Assembly: GCA_032358255.1 (NCBI GenBank)
Contig: JAULBX010002335.1
Span: 62,001-126,000, forward strand
Reading direction: 5' to 3'
DNA: 64,000 nucleotides
Source of the DNA: Heterotrichella gracilis
Taxonomy: Eukaryota; Sar; Xanthophyceae; Tribonematales; Xanthonemataceae
Part shown: one piece after another, positions 43,001-53,761 of the stretch
Numbering within the stretch: position 1 is the first letter of the stretch
Layout of the letters: each line of letters starts with the position of its first letter
The notes under the pieces: model-generated
What the model was told of the DNA's origin: nothing
Databases searched by the model: none
Seen by the model: only the letters and a program-made list of their open reading frames with translations
Position numbers and translations under genes: made by a program

Positions 43001-46000
43001 TCTTTTCTCACTTTATCCTATCCCCATCCCCAGGTTGTTGCCATCCCCGAGGGCCTACCCCTTGCAGTGACGGTGGCCCTGGCCTACTCAGTCAAGCGCA
43101 TGCTCAAGGACAACAACCTAGTCAGGCACCTGGCGGCGGCTGAGACCATGGGCTGCGCAACCACCATCTGCAGCGACAAGACAGGTGGGTAGTGTGGAGG
43201 GGGGAGTAAGGGAGGAGGTGGTGGGATAGGATGTGGGGATGTGATGAGGGTGTGTGCCTGGATGTGGGGTTTATAATAAACCCATGTGCATGCTCAAAGC
43301 CAACAACCTAGTCAGGCACCTGGCTGCAGCTGAGACCATGGGCTGTGCAACTACCATCTGCAGCGACAAGGCAGGTGGGTGGGGTGGGATCAAATGTGGG
43401 TCACGTAGTGGACAAGGTTGTGGGCATGTGGTGAGGATGGGTGGTTGGAGTGGGGTCATAGATTAGGCTCATGTGCATGTGTAAGGACAACCACCTGGTC
43501 AGGCACCAGGCAGCAGCTGAGACCATGGGATGTGCACTACCATCTGCAGCGACAAGGCAGGTGGGGTTAATGGGGGTTGGGGGGTAGGGAGCGGGCTGGG
43601 AGGGTGTGAGGGGTGGCCTTAGGAGCCCATCTTTCAGGTATCAGGGTTTACGGTTTGCTTCTGACACCCCACCCCATCTCTCAGGCGCCCTCACCACCAA
43701 TGAGATGACTGTGGCCAGCGTATGGATCAGGGTTTTGCGGTTTTAGGGTACTGTATTAGGGTTTTAGGTTGTTCTTATGACCTCCCCTTCCACCACCCCC
43801 AGGCACCCTCACCACCAATGAGATGACTGTGGCCAGCGTGTGGGTGGGTGGCAGGCAGTGGCAGCGGCAACAAGGGGGGGGCGAGAGCACCACCGCAAAC
43901 GGGAACGGCTCGTCTGCCGTGGCGTGCAGCGATTGGGCCGCTATGGGGGTAGCGCAGGAGGTGCAGCAGCTGTGCTTTGAGGGGATTGCTGTGAATGCCA
44001 CCGCCAGCGTGAGCCGGGATGAGGCCACAGGTGGGTGTTAAGATTTTGGGCTTAGGGTTTATGGTATGCTGTGAATGCTGCTTGAAGTGTGAAGGGGATG
44101 AGGTGGCTGATGGGATATGGTAGGGGTTGGGGTGCAGCGATTGGGCGGTCATGGGGAAGGCGCAGGAGGCGCAGCAGCTGTGCTTTTGAGGGGATTGCTG
44201 TGAATGCCACCGCCAGCGTGAGCCGGGATGAGGTCACAGGTGGGGTTGTAGGGTTTGGGCTTAGGGTTTATGGTATGCTGTGAATGCTGCTTGGAGTGTG
44301 TAGGGGATGAGGCAACAGGTGGGTTTTGGCGGTGGTGGGTTGGGGTGGGGCGTGGGGCATGGGTCATCGTCGTGAACGCAATAAATGGGGGTGTGGGGTT
44401 CATGTGGGGATTTGCTGTGAATGCGCCGTTGCATGCAAGGTAACTAACGCACGTCCACACCCCTGGTCCAAAGCCCAGTAAAGCCTGCTCAACCCCTTAC
44501 CAATAACCGCGCACTTACAGTGCACCGCTGCCGCGGCTGGCATGACAGTTTACTCGGGATTGCAGGCACCTGCGCTTCCAAACCCTACCCTTCACAGCCC
44601 TTTCAAGCCCCAACTCGTAACCCAATGCAACCCCCATCCCAAATCGAGGGGACGAAGGTCGAAGCCAATTGCAACCCCAATCCCAAACATCCAATCTTTA
44701 AAAACCCCACCATTTGACATCATCCCCGGGATGCAGGTGAGCTGACCAAGATCGGCAACCGCACCGAGTGCGCGCTGCTGCAGCTGGCATTGGAGTGCGG
44801 GTGGGACTTCAGGAGCCTGCGGTCGCGCAACAGCATACTGCGCCTGTTCCCTTTCTCATCGGAGCGCAAGCGCATGTCAACCCTGGTGCAGCCGCAGGCG
44901 GAGCCAGGGTACGGGGTTGGGTGAATGGTTTGGACGGGAGGTTGACGGGGTTGTTATTTTCTAGGACAGCATGCTGGGCCTGTTCCCATTATCATCGGAG
45001 CGCAAGCGCTTGTCCATTTTGGTGCAGCAGCATGCGGAGTCTGGGTAAGGGCTTGGTGGCGCCCTGTCGGAGCGGGGTGGTGGGGTTTTCTGGTAGCATT
45101 TAGGGTTTTTGTTTTGGTACGGGGGCATGAGATTGCAAGCGCCTGTGCTTTTGCAACACCATGCTGCGCCTGTTTCCATTCTCTTTATTTTGCGAGCGCA
45201 CATCCATGCTAGTGTGCCGCAGGCGGAGCGATGGTAAAGGATTTAGGCTTTCAAGTCCAGGGGAGACCCCACCAAGGATCTTGCACTTCACGCAACTGGA
45301 AGGATGGATAGGATGCACCCTCCATCTGATGTTGCACAAGTGCACGACCACAGCCTAGCGCCCCACCGAAACCCTACCATGGGTCCTGACCACTCTCCAC
45401 CTCGTCCACCTCGCAGGTCGCCTCCCCCTCCCCACGCCCGCCTGTTCACCAAAGGCGCGCTGGAGCTGGTGCTGGCCACATGCACGCACAAGATGAGTGT
45501 GGATGGGGAAGTCGTGACACTGAGTGAGGATGATAGGCAGAGGCTAATGGGGCGATATGCAAGCAGCAGCAGACGGTGAGCAAAAAAAAATGTTGGGAAA
45601 TGATGGTTGGATAAGTACTTGCAGGCATTGGGAAACACGCTTGAACCCTTTGGAGCCACCTTTGAAAACCATTGAATGCCCTTGAATGCCCTAAAAGTCC
45701 TCGGGGCTGGGTGAGGAGGACAGGCATAGGGTGCTGGGCAGGGACACAAACAGCAGCAGGCAGTGCGGGAACCACGGAAAACACTCTCTAAAGAAACTCT
45801 GCAATTACTCTTCAAAAACCCTAGCCAGTCTCGCACCACCAGCCGCAAACTGCGCCGCAAAATTTCACCCAACCCACCCCACTTTCCGTGCAGCATCCTG
45901 TGCCTGGCCTACCGGGACCTCCCCGCCCCCTCCCACTCCTCCCACCCCCTGGACTACGACAAGGTTTCGGCTGTGGACATGGAGCGCGACATGACACTTG

Positions 46001-48558
46001 TCGGAATCGCGGAGCTCGAGGACCCGCTGCGCCCAGAGGTGCCAAACGCCATCAGCCAGTGCCAGCGGGCGGGTATAACAGTGCGAATGCTCACGGGGGA
46101 TAACCTTGCGACTGCTACCAGCATTGCCCGCCAGTGTGGCATTCTGCCAGCAGGTGTGTGTTGGTGGGAGGGTGGGGAGTCGGGGTGGGTTGGGTGGAGG
46201 GCTGGAGTGACTGCAACTGCGTACTGATGTCAGATGGCGGGTGGTTATGGAGGGTTAGGTGACAGTATGTGTGGGTTGGTGGGGAGTGGTGAGCGACAGT
46301 ACCCCTGTCCTTGTGATTGTGAATGTAATTGTAGTAATATTATGTCTGTAACCCTTGCCTGTGGTTTTGATGCAGATGCCAATGGCAGCGCGCACCCTTC
46401 TGCTGCAATGGAGGGGAGGGAATTCAGGAGCCGGGTTTTGGACCCCAATGGGCGACTCATCCAGGCGGAATTCGACAGAATTTGGCCGCATTTGAGGGTC
46501 ATGGCACGGTGCTCACCTACCGACAAGTACATCCTGGTCAAAGGTGAGGAATACCCTTGAAAACTGTACGAGGTGATTCTGTGTTGGGACACTATCGCGT
46601 ACCTGGAATTTTGTGTGCTAATGTTCATTCAATGGGTCATTTCACTCTAAAGCAGATTCCAACAACCCCCCCTGCCTGTTGTTTGTAAGCAAATTATCCT
46701 TTGCTGCTGAAGACCACTCCCCTTCACCACATCCGCCGCTAAACCCTGTCCCTCAAACCCTGAACCCTACACCCCCGCCCGCAGGCGTCAAGGGGAAAGA
46801 GATAGTGGCGGTGACAGGGGACGGAACCAACGACGCACCCGCCCTACGGTTGGCGGACGTGGGCTTCGCCATGGCCTCGGGCACCTCCATTGCCAAAGAG
46901 GCCTCTGACATCTTACTGCTTGACAACAACTTCAACAGCATTGTGTCTGCGGTGAAGTGGGGCAGGAATGTGTATGAGGGGACATCCAAGTTCCTGCAGT
47001 TCCAGCTGACCATCAACATCGTGGCGGTCACCACGGCGTGCATAGGTGAGTGGGTGGAAGTATTCAGGGGAGAAAGTAGAATAGAATGCTAGAATTCAAT
47101 CGGGTGCTTCTTGTAGGAAATCACTGGGGGGATTATACAGACGGGGAGGCGCTGTCTGCGAAGGATTTGATGGTGGTCTCATGTTGTCTTAGCGTGCCAC
47201 TCCCAGTGTCATTTTGGCCACCGACTTTCCCTTGCACAAAATACAGCAGCATCCTTCGTACCACCTCAACAGAAATTCCTGATTTTGCAATTTCTCCCCT
47301 TTGCAGGCGCCCTCACGGTGCAGGAGTCCCCGCTCACCGCCGTCCAAATGCTGTGGGTCAACCTCATCATGGACTCCCTCGCATCCCTCTCCCTGGCCAC
47401 CGACTCCCCCACCGACGCCCTCCTCGACCTCCCCCCCTACTCGCCCCAAGACAGCCTCATCACCCCCACGGTGGCCAAGCACATCCTGGGCCAAACCATA
47501 TACCAGCTCGGGGTGATGTATGCGCTGGTGTTCCACGCGCCGGGGATTCTGGGGGTCCCCGCGGCGAATCTGATGGAGGGCCCTTCGCAGCACTACACCA
47601 TGGTGTTCAATGCGTTTGTGCTGATGCAGCTGTTCAACCAGGTCAACTCAACCAAGATCCACGACGAGGCGGACGTGCTCAAGGTAAAAAGCTTTCCGAT
47701 CCGAGTGATCAGGGGGGGAAATTGTGGTATATTTGGTGGGGAGGGGTAATCAAAGAGTTGTTGGAGGTGATGTTGTGTAATCATGCTGATGCAGCTGTGG
47801 AATCAGGCCAACTCAGCCAAAATTCACGATGAGGTGGACGTGCTCAAGGTGAATGTAGTGCGATCAGGAGGGTTATTGTGGTAAAAAAAAAAAAAAAAAA
47901 GGGTGAAGCCCTACGCGAGACGGGTAATTTTGGGGACGAACCCGAGGAGGCATCAGCCGCGAAACTGTGCACCCTTTAGCTAAGCAACCCATCCAGAAAG
48001 TGACCCTACGTCAATCCCAGGTGAGCAGTCGAGCGGGTACTAATCCCACCGACTATACCTGAAGGGCCAATTTAATGGCCTGGGTGCAGGTGAACTTGCG
48101 CTATGAAGCTCGCTAGGAGGGTTATTGGGGTGTACCTTTCCACATTACAAATAAATCACTCCTTTTACTAACATTACCACAATAAAAAAAATGGGTTGTA
48201 GATACAGTGTAATCAGATGTGGACATAGGAGCGTGCACCCATTGCAACACACCCACACTACCACCCACCACCCACACCCACCACCCACTGCCCACAACCC
48301 ACACAAACCCCATACCTCACGCAGGGTCTGCTGGATAACCCGCTATTTGTGGCAATCCTGGGTGGGGAGCTGCTTTTACAGGTGCTGATCGTGCAATTTG
48401 GGGGCCTGGCGTTCATGACCACCCCCCTGACCGCCCAGCAATGGGCCGTTTGTGTGGGGATTGGCGCCGGATCCCTGGTGGTGCGCCAAGTTTGCCGGGG
48501 AGTGCCGACCGTGGAGTGGAGTTTTCTGAAGCGGGCAGACGCCAAGGGCCGGGGGTGA
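40078..48558 (+). CDS. Type IIB (PMCA/ACA-like) Ca2+-transporting P-type ATPase
   Basis: Fourteen phase-consistent exons: 40078-40340, 40806-40985, 41331-41461, 41979-42185, 42482-42680, 43034-43184, 43803-44030, 44737-44908, 45417-45575, 45894-46153, 46376-46543, 46785-47045, 47307-47683 and 48325-48558, about 996 codons. Motifs in order: first two membrane spans ([25 protein letters not shown]), GDILPADGV and MDESHLTGE (actuator domain), [19 protein letters not shown], the phosphorylation site [20 protein letters not shown] (nucleotide binding), [10 protein letters not shown], and [12 protein letters not shown] with [36 protein letters not shown] and [11 protein letters not shown] are typical of PMCA. 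It pumps Ca2+ out of the cytosol. The C-terminus ends soon after the last span ([13 protein letters not shown]), so no long calmodulin-binding tail is seen. The start is unresolved. Many introns carry exon-edge copies. Confidence 0.93.
40686..41070 (+). repeat. Copies of both edges of Ca2+-pump exon 2
   Basis: A decayed copy of the exon 2 start (GCAGGCTCGATCGCGGTGGT) with its acceptor lies at 40683-40735 and runs into a stop. A copy of its end (AGGGAGCTCAAGTCGCTTGA) lies at 41031-41070. Confidence 0.85.
41519..41585 (+). repeat. Copy of Ca2+-pump exon 3 end plus donor
   Basis: The GGGACATCCTGCCGGTGGAT to GGGCACAATATACGGTAAGG segment repeats the exon 3 end ([17 protein letters not shown] plus donor) with few differences. 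It could be used as an alternative donor region. Confidence 0.9.
42728..42795 (+). repeat. Copy of Ca2+-pump exon 5 end plus donor
   Basis: GGGAGTACCTGTGCACCTAC through ATCACATTGCTGGTGAGGG repeats the exon 5 end and its donor. Both the original and the copy are followed by GGGTTTTGGG-type sequence. Confidence 0.9.
43283..43570 (+). repeat. Two copies of the Ca2+-pump phosphorylation-site exon end
   Basis: Copies at about 43283-43380 and 43470-43566 repeat the last ~95 bp of exon 6 and its GTGGG donor. The first still reads [20 protein letters not shown] but has SDKAG in place of SDKTG; the second has a frame shift. Neither has an acceptor, so both look non-functional. Confidence 0.92.
43684..44430 (+). 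repeat. Copies of both edges of Ca2+-pump exon 7
   Basis: An upstream copy of the start (acceptor plus [12 protein letters not shown], 43684-43735) would give DKTGALTT rather than DKTGTLTT if spliced. Downstream, copies of the exon end lie at about 44060-44110, 44127-44245 (longest, includes [17 protein letters not shown]), 44272-44325 and 44404-44430. Confidence 0.9.
44963..45240 (+). repeat. Two copies of Ca2+-pump exon 8 end
   Basis: At 44963-45047 and about 45150-45240 the segment encoding [20 protein letters not shown] is repeated with increasing decay. The first copy ends in a GTAAGG donor. Confidence 0.88.
45700..45765 (+). repeat. Short copy of Ca2+-pump exon 9 end
   Basis: GAGGACAGGCATAGGGTGCT through CAGCAGCAGGCAGTG resembles the exon 9 end (GAGGATGATAGGCAGAGGCT to CAGCAGCAGACG). 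Confidence 0.6.
47762..47855 (+). repeat. Copy of Ca2+-pump exon 13 end plus donor
   Basis: The segment encoding [21 protein letters not shown] is repeated as a decayed version (CAGCTGTGGAATCAGGCCAA to GACGTGCTCAAGGTGAATG). Confidence 0.92.
47866..48130 (-). mobile_element. SINE-like insertion flanked by a 13-16-bp direct repeat
   Basis: AGGAGGGTTATTG occurs at 47866-47878 and 48115-48127; extended to 16 bp the match has one difference. Between them lie an 18-A run (47883-47900) and about 210 bp of sequence unlike the surrounding intron. Read on the minus strand, the insert ends in oligo(T) next to its target-site repeat and contains GGGTTCGTCCCC, weakly resembling a Pol III B box (inference). 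This fits a T-tailed SINE in antisense orientation inside the pump's last intron. No second copy is visible in the window. Confidence 0.55.
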
Positions 48559-49774
48559 TATTGTATGGATAGATGCGCGCATTGCTATGGTGGTGGGGGA
48601 AGGGGGGGTGGGATAATTGGGGATTGAGAGTGGGGAGGGATTTGGGATTTGAGAGCAGCTGCATCCGTGTGTAGGAATCCATTCTCATGTGGGGCTCCTG
48701 ATAGTCCCTTCAGCAAGCTGCAGCACTGCGAGGAGATCTGGGGACTCAGCTGGGGAATGGGATGCTGCACCCTTAATGTGCACTGTCCAGCAGCATGCGC
48801 CTTTAAACGTTTCTTCTCAGGAGGTTGCCAAGCCCTGTTACAGGCTGCCAGAACCTGCCACAACTATTGTAGTGTATACAACACATACGCCAATTTTGGA
48901 AAGGCTTTGGGAGGTTGACATGTATTGTACCTCAAGTATGATTTATTCTCGTTATGAGTATGGTACTAGAAATGCCAGATAATTAGGAATTATTACGTAG
49001 TGGGAATTGTCCCTGAGGCTAAGCCTTATGCTGGAAATAGACAATTTGGAAGGCTTCGCTTAGCGTATATCAGCTGCTGGATACACGAGCAATACATGCA
49101 CATGTGGTCTTACGGCCAAGTGATACAGGTGTTCAACTACAGGTTACTTGCTGTCCAGATTTATTGAATGCAAGAATTGCAGTGTGTCCGACAGTCAGCA
49201 ATTGCTCATATGGCTGACTCGATGGAAATATTAATGCAGCTGTACGTGGCCCCTAAATCCGCTCTCTGCGTTCCCTTGTCTTCTGAAATTCCAGGTTATT
49301 AACTCATGCTTGAAAGTAATATTACTGTGCACATTACTGTGCACATTTCATCGCATGTTAATAACATGTACGAGGATGAATGCGCTAATGGGAGGGCATA
49401 CAACCTTCATCAGGTCGATTCTAATAGTTAAAAGATCCAGTGACTCACTGAAAAGAAAAAAGAAAAAGAAAATTCCACACAACAACGGTCAACACCATGA
49501 TGGAAGACGTGCCTGTTCCTCACAAAAGCACTCCATGCAGAGTAACGGTAGTGAAGACTACCATAGTCATCGGGCACTTGAATCTAGTAGAAGATGGCCG
49601 TTTGAAACCATCAGATCGGGCCCACAGCTGCAAGGACATCCTAGGTCCGTTCTACAAAACCCCAAAGGGATCCGTATCTGGACCTCCTCCCGACAATCCC
49701 ATCGCCCCCAGCTGGCCAACACGCACGGCTGTGCGAACGCCACAGGTTCGATTCCAAACTCCTAGGGTGTTGGT
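48559..49774. other. Convergent intergenic region, no supported gene
   Basis: The region lies between the stops of the Ca2+ pump and the SDR gene. Short ORFs at 49310-49778 lack recognisable features. Confidence 0.5.
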
Positions 49775-52700
49775 CTAGGGTTTCTTAATCTGGACCTCCT
49801 CCGGCACCCCCACCGCCTTGGCCGAAGCCGCCCACAGCTGCGCAGAGGCCTCTGCTTGGTAGCTGGGTGGCACCGAGGGGGTGAGCAGGGTGCGCGACTG
49901 GAAGCGGCCTGAAACAGGGAGGGGAAAACTCAGGATTATGTGGGGAGCAGGGTATACATGGGCCAGGGCTCCGGATGCGGTGCATGAGTTACCACCATTA
50001 GCTGCACCTGGTGCATGTTTCAATTAATTGCCACATGGAACATGCTTCGCAAAGTGTGAGTAGCGTTCTACAGGGTGCATGCTGGACGAAAAGTGAGTGT
50101 ATCCTAGGGTGCATGCACAAGGGTTTCTAAGAGGGTCCCAGCAGTGCCTTCAGTCAAGGGCGATGCCAAGGGATCCTTGAGGACTTCCTCGCATCTCCGG
50201 TCAGGCATGGACACAACCAGCCATTGGCCAAGCACACAGCATCACGGTGCTGCTGTACCCAGCTAAGGGAAGTTAGGTCATTTCCCACACCAGCGCCTTC
50301 TGCCGAGCGTTCCCCGTTGGCTGCAGGTTTCCTCGGAGTTTTTGCACATCTCCGGTCAGCCAGCGGCAGGCCATAACCACCACCTTTTCTTAGGGTTTCC
50401 CCGAGGTTTTTGTAGGGTTTCCTAGGGTTTGGACACACCTCCGCTCAGCCAACGGCATGGGTAGTCCATCACCGAGCACACAGCAGCACCCGCCCCCCAC
50501 AGCCCGGCTTGCAGGCGGCTCATGCGTGTGGGCTCCACCCCTGGGAACCACCACATCGCCTGGGATGCAAACAGGCCCCGTGCGTAGAACTGGAAAAAGC
50601 AGGGCAGGGGCTGGTATCAGAGGCGTAGGTGGGTCATGGGGTACCTAATGCGCAATCCAATACCCTACTTGATGATCATCGCAGTTTCCTTACAGGTTTA
50701 GGTGCAAAAACAGCTCCAGGCACCTTGAAAGGCTACCAAGCAGGGTTTAGGGTTTCAAGCACGCCTTGAGCCAATCACTGTGTGGAGCACATCTACAGTT
50801 ATTGATGGTGAAATCACTATGTTATCAAGGTCACAACTGAAGTAACTAGACTGTGCGGTAAATCAGTACACCTACACTGTGCGGCATGAGATGCAACCAC
50901 GGCATATTGTGGTGCAGCATGGGTTCTCAGGTATTTACCCGTAGGTCGTCCTCCGGTGCCTGCACCCCCTTGTTGCCGTTGCTGGCCCCCACTTGCGCCC
51001 TCCCTGCCCTCCTGCACCACAGAGGAATACCCACATGATCAGGCACCACGGCTGATAAAAATATATTGTATAAACAACTTGTGAATGTGGTCGAGCGCAA
51101 GGGCGAGCGCAGGGGCCAATTCCATTTGACGGAATGAGCATGTACTGTATACCACGCTCATGATGTGATGCAGTCAATTTGCCAACAGCGTTAAAAATCA
51201 CTGTAATCTTACACACGGTATACCATTATCTGGGAAAGTACTGTCATGTGCAGGCGCTACCTGTGGTGCAGCTGGGCGCTCCTGGGCGCCTCCTATCCCA
51301 TGGCACGATCTTGACCAAGTTGTTTTTGTTCTACAAACTATCAGTGACACCCTGTGTGACCAATACAAAGCCCACTCATCCTGACCAATTCCTTCACAAG
51401 GCACAGGCATTACCTGTGGTGCAGTTGGGCGCTCCTGGGCGCCTCCTTTTCCCATGGCACAGTTGCTGCGTGCAGCACCGCTTGGGCGCCATCCAGCGGG
51501 GGGGCGTAAAACGCGTCCACGATCCAGCGCAGGGGGGGTCGGCCAAATGCTGAGCGCTGCCAGATGTTGGAGCGCACGCCACCGGGGTCCACAGCCACAG
51601 ACTGCATGGGGTGAAGATCAGGGTTTAAATTGGGTCTGGGTTAGGGTTAGGGTGTGGGCTCGGGTAAGGGTTTGGTCAGGATTTGGATCCTCAGTCAACG
51701 ACTTGCCCAGGTTGTGGGGTGTAGGGTTTGGATTTGGAGTATACTCCGGGTTTTTATTGGGGTTTGGGTGCCAGCCATGCCTGGACCTGGGCCTGACTGG
51801 CAAAATCATCAGAACTTTCAAAAAGTACAGGACCAGCGATAATCAGCTCAAGCCATACATTCTATAGACTTGCCATGCATGGTATCAAAGAAAATAATGC
51901 AGCATTAATGTGGTTTGTGTATTTGTAGGGTAACCCCCGCCCGTTACATCAACTCTCCCTAACCCACCACCCACCCGCACCCCGAATCTGCCCAACTGCC
52001 CGCAGCATCTCACATACCTACACATTCAACAGCTTTGCCCAGACCCCCTTCAACTAGACCGTAACCTCTCCACAACCAGACTTGAGCAACCACCACAAAC
52101 ACCCCACCTGAAATACAACCGTGCCCCACCTACCCACATCGCACACCACTCACCATCCCGCACCCCGCACCCACCTGCACTCCCAACCTGCCCAGCCGCC
52201 GCTGCATCTCATATGCCAAAAACACATTGCACAGCTTGGTGGTGGAGTAATTGCTGCCCCCCCGCCAGCTGGACAGGAATTTCTCCCCCTGCAGCGGGCA
52301 GGGCACCCTCCCCACCCTGTGCATGATGGATGACACATGCACCACCCGACAGGGGGAGGAGGATACTAGCTTCTGCTCTAGGAGGCGGGACAGGTGGTAG
52401 GGTCCAAGGTAGTTGGTCTGCGGGGCACACAGAAGTGTGAGGTTTAGGAAGAGCCTTAGGATTAGGTTTAGGGGTTGTCAGAGAATTCCCTCCCTTGAGA
52501 TGGGGCAAGGCACCATCCCCATCGTGTGCATGGTTGATGACACATGGGCATGCACCACCCTGCAGGGGGAGGAGGATACTAGCTTCTGCTTTAGGAGGCG
52601 AGACAGGTGGTAGGGTCCAAGGTAGTTGGTCTGCGGGCACAAGGGGTGTAGGTGAGAAAGGACAGGTAGGGTGAAGGTAGGGTAAATGTTACTGACTGTA

Positions 52701-53761
52701 GAGTAGAGTTGGAATGGACTCCTGGGGCTTCCCCGGTCTATATTTTCCGTCCGGGTTTCCTCGACATTTCACCCACACAACCACCTACACCCCACCCACC
52801 ATCACACAACCACCAGTACCCAGCCACCCACCCACCTGGCACAGCCCTCCAATACCCTCTGGGGTATACCACTCCTGCACGCTGTTGGCCCCTGCATTAT
52901 TGACTAGGATGTGTAGTGGTCGAGGTTGTGCGCTGACGTGGTCTGCAAAGGAGCGGATGCTTTCTCGAGATTCCAGGTCAAGGGGGGGACCAACCTCGAC
53001 TGATGCGTAGGGGTAACGTTCCCTGCAAGGGGGGGATCGAGGGGGTTGACGGGGGTGCGAGATGTTCATGTGCGTGGGGATGAGGGTCATGAAGGGGTCA
53101 CAAGACCATATCAACAAATGGTACGCAATGTCAATAAATACGTGGACTCATTGTGCAAGTCATTAAATGCCATGCAACTACATAACCTAACGTGTAGAAT
53201 TGTCCCCGCCTGTGCATTAAACTTGACCCGACCCCCTGCCCTAGGGTTTCACCTTATGTCTGCCGCTGTCTGCTCCGCGGCTGTGGTATTGCGACAAGCA
53301 AGCATCACAGTGGCGCCCATGCCCGCCAGCTCAGCAGCAGTCTCCCTGCAGGACGCAGGAGGGTTTCGGTAGGTTTTCCGCCGTGCTGTAGGGATCTTCC
53401 GAGCCATAGTGGCCAGCTGGCAGCAGATTGTGCATGTGCCATCGGTTACAGGTGTCTGGAATACAAGAGGGGCAGTGATGACTGGTATACGAGGGACTGT
53501 GACGAGGTTTCTTCTGAGTGGTCTTAAGCCTTCATTATGTATCTGCTACCCCCACCTCCTGAAGCACTAAACCCTCTCAGTCCCAACCACGCTTGCAAGC
53601 CCGGCATTGACTAATTCCAAATGTTGCCCTAGCAATGATCCCCAACAAAACCCTTCCGCCGTTTAACCCTAGCGAAAGCCCTACCTGCCTATCCCGCTGT
53701 TTGCGCCAGTGACTATCGCCACCTTGCCCCGCAGGTCCTGGACCCCCTTGGAAGGGACCAT
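49775..53761 (-). CDS. Short-chain dehydrogenase/reductase (WWOX / retinol dehydrogenase-like)
   Basis: Minus-strand exons are 53761-53685, 53345-53253, 53022-52836, 52417-52175, 51601-51414, 51011-50939, 50589-50439 and 49908-49775, phase-consistent, giving 381 aa. It is a Rossmann-fold NAD(P)-dependent oxidoreductase. Visible are the cofactor motif VTGANSGIGRETAAEL near residue 20, ACRN (typical of NADP-using RDH/WWOX-type SDRs), LHILVNNAGAN, the catalytic Ser in VVHVSSIMHRVG, and the YxxxK pair in NYSTTKLCN, so the catalytic set is complete. Then come VAVDPGGVRSNIWQR and a C-terminal extension (residues ~260-381, AMWWFPGVEPTRMSRLQAGLW) longer than in simple SDRs, possibly membrane-associated. 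The substrate is unknown. The start ATG at 53761 follows an in-frame stop; a further upstream exon cannot be excluded. Confidence 0.85.
50140..50395 (-). repeat. Two copies of SDR exon 7 end
   Basis: The plus-strand segment GACACACCTCCGCTCAGCCA near the exon 7 donor recurs at about 50190-50245 (CATCTCCGGTCAGGCATGGA) and 50340-50385 (CATCTCCGGTCAGCCAGCGG). Confidence 0.75.
51250..51310 (-). repeat. Copy of SDR exon 5 end plus donor
   Basis: TACCTGTGGTGCAGCTGGGC followed by GCTCCTGGGCGCCTCC and CCCATGGCAC repeats the exon 5 end at 51412-51462 almost exactly. Both keep a GT donor on the minus strand. Confidence 0.92.
52508..52640 (-). repeat. Upstream copy of SDR exon 4 lacking the active site
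   Basis: The first ~120 bp of exon 4 (TNYLGPYHLSRLL onwards) with its acceptor are duplicated about 208 bp upstream. The copy loses frame before the VSS and YxxxK active-site region. It could act as a decoy acceptor. Confidence 0.9.

Noticed and set aside
43283-43380. Mutually exclusive alternative exon of the Ca2+ pump
   Set aside because: The copy lacks an acceptor and the first half of the exon, and changes the essential DKTG motif.
49735-49770. tRNA gene suggested by an exact GGTTCGATTCC box
   Set aside because: No T-stem pairing and no acceptor stem or anticodon arm could be folded around it.
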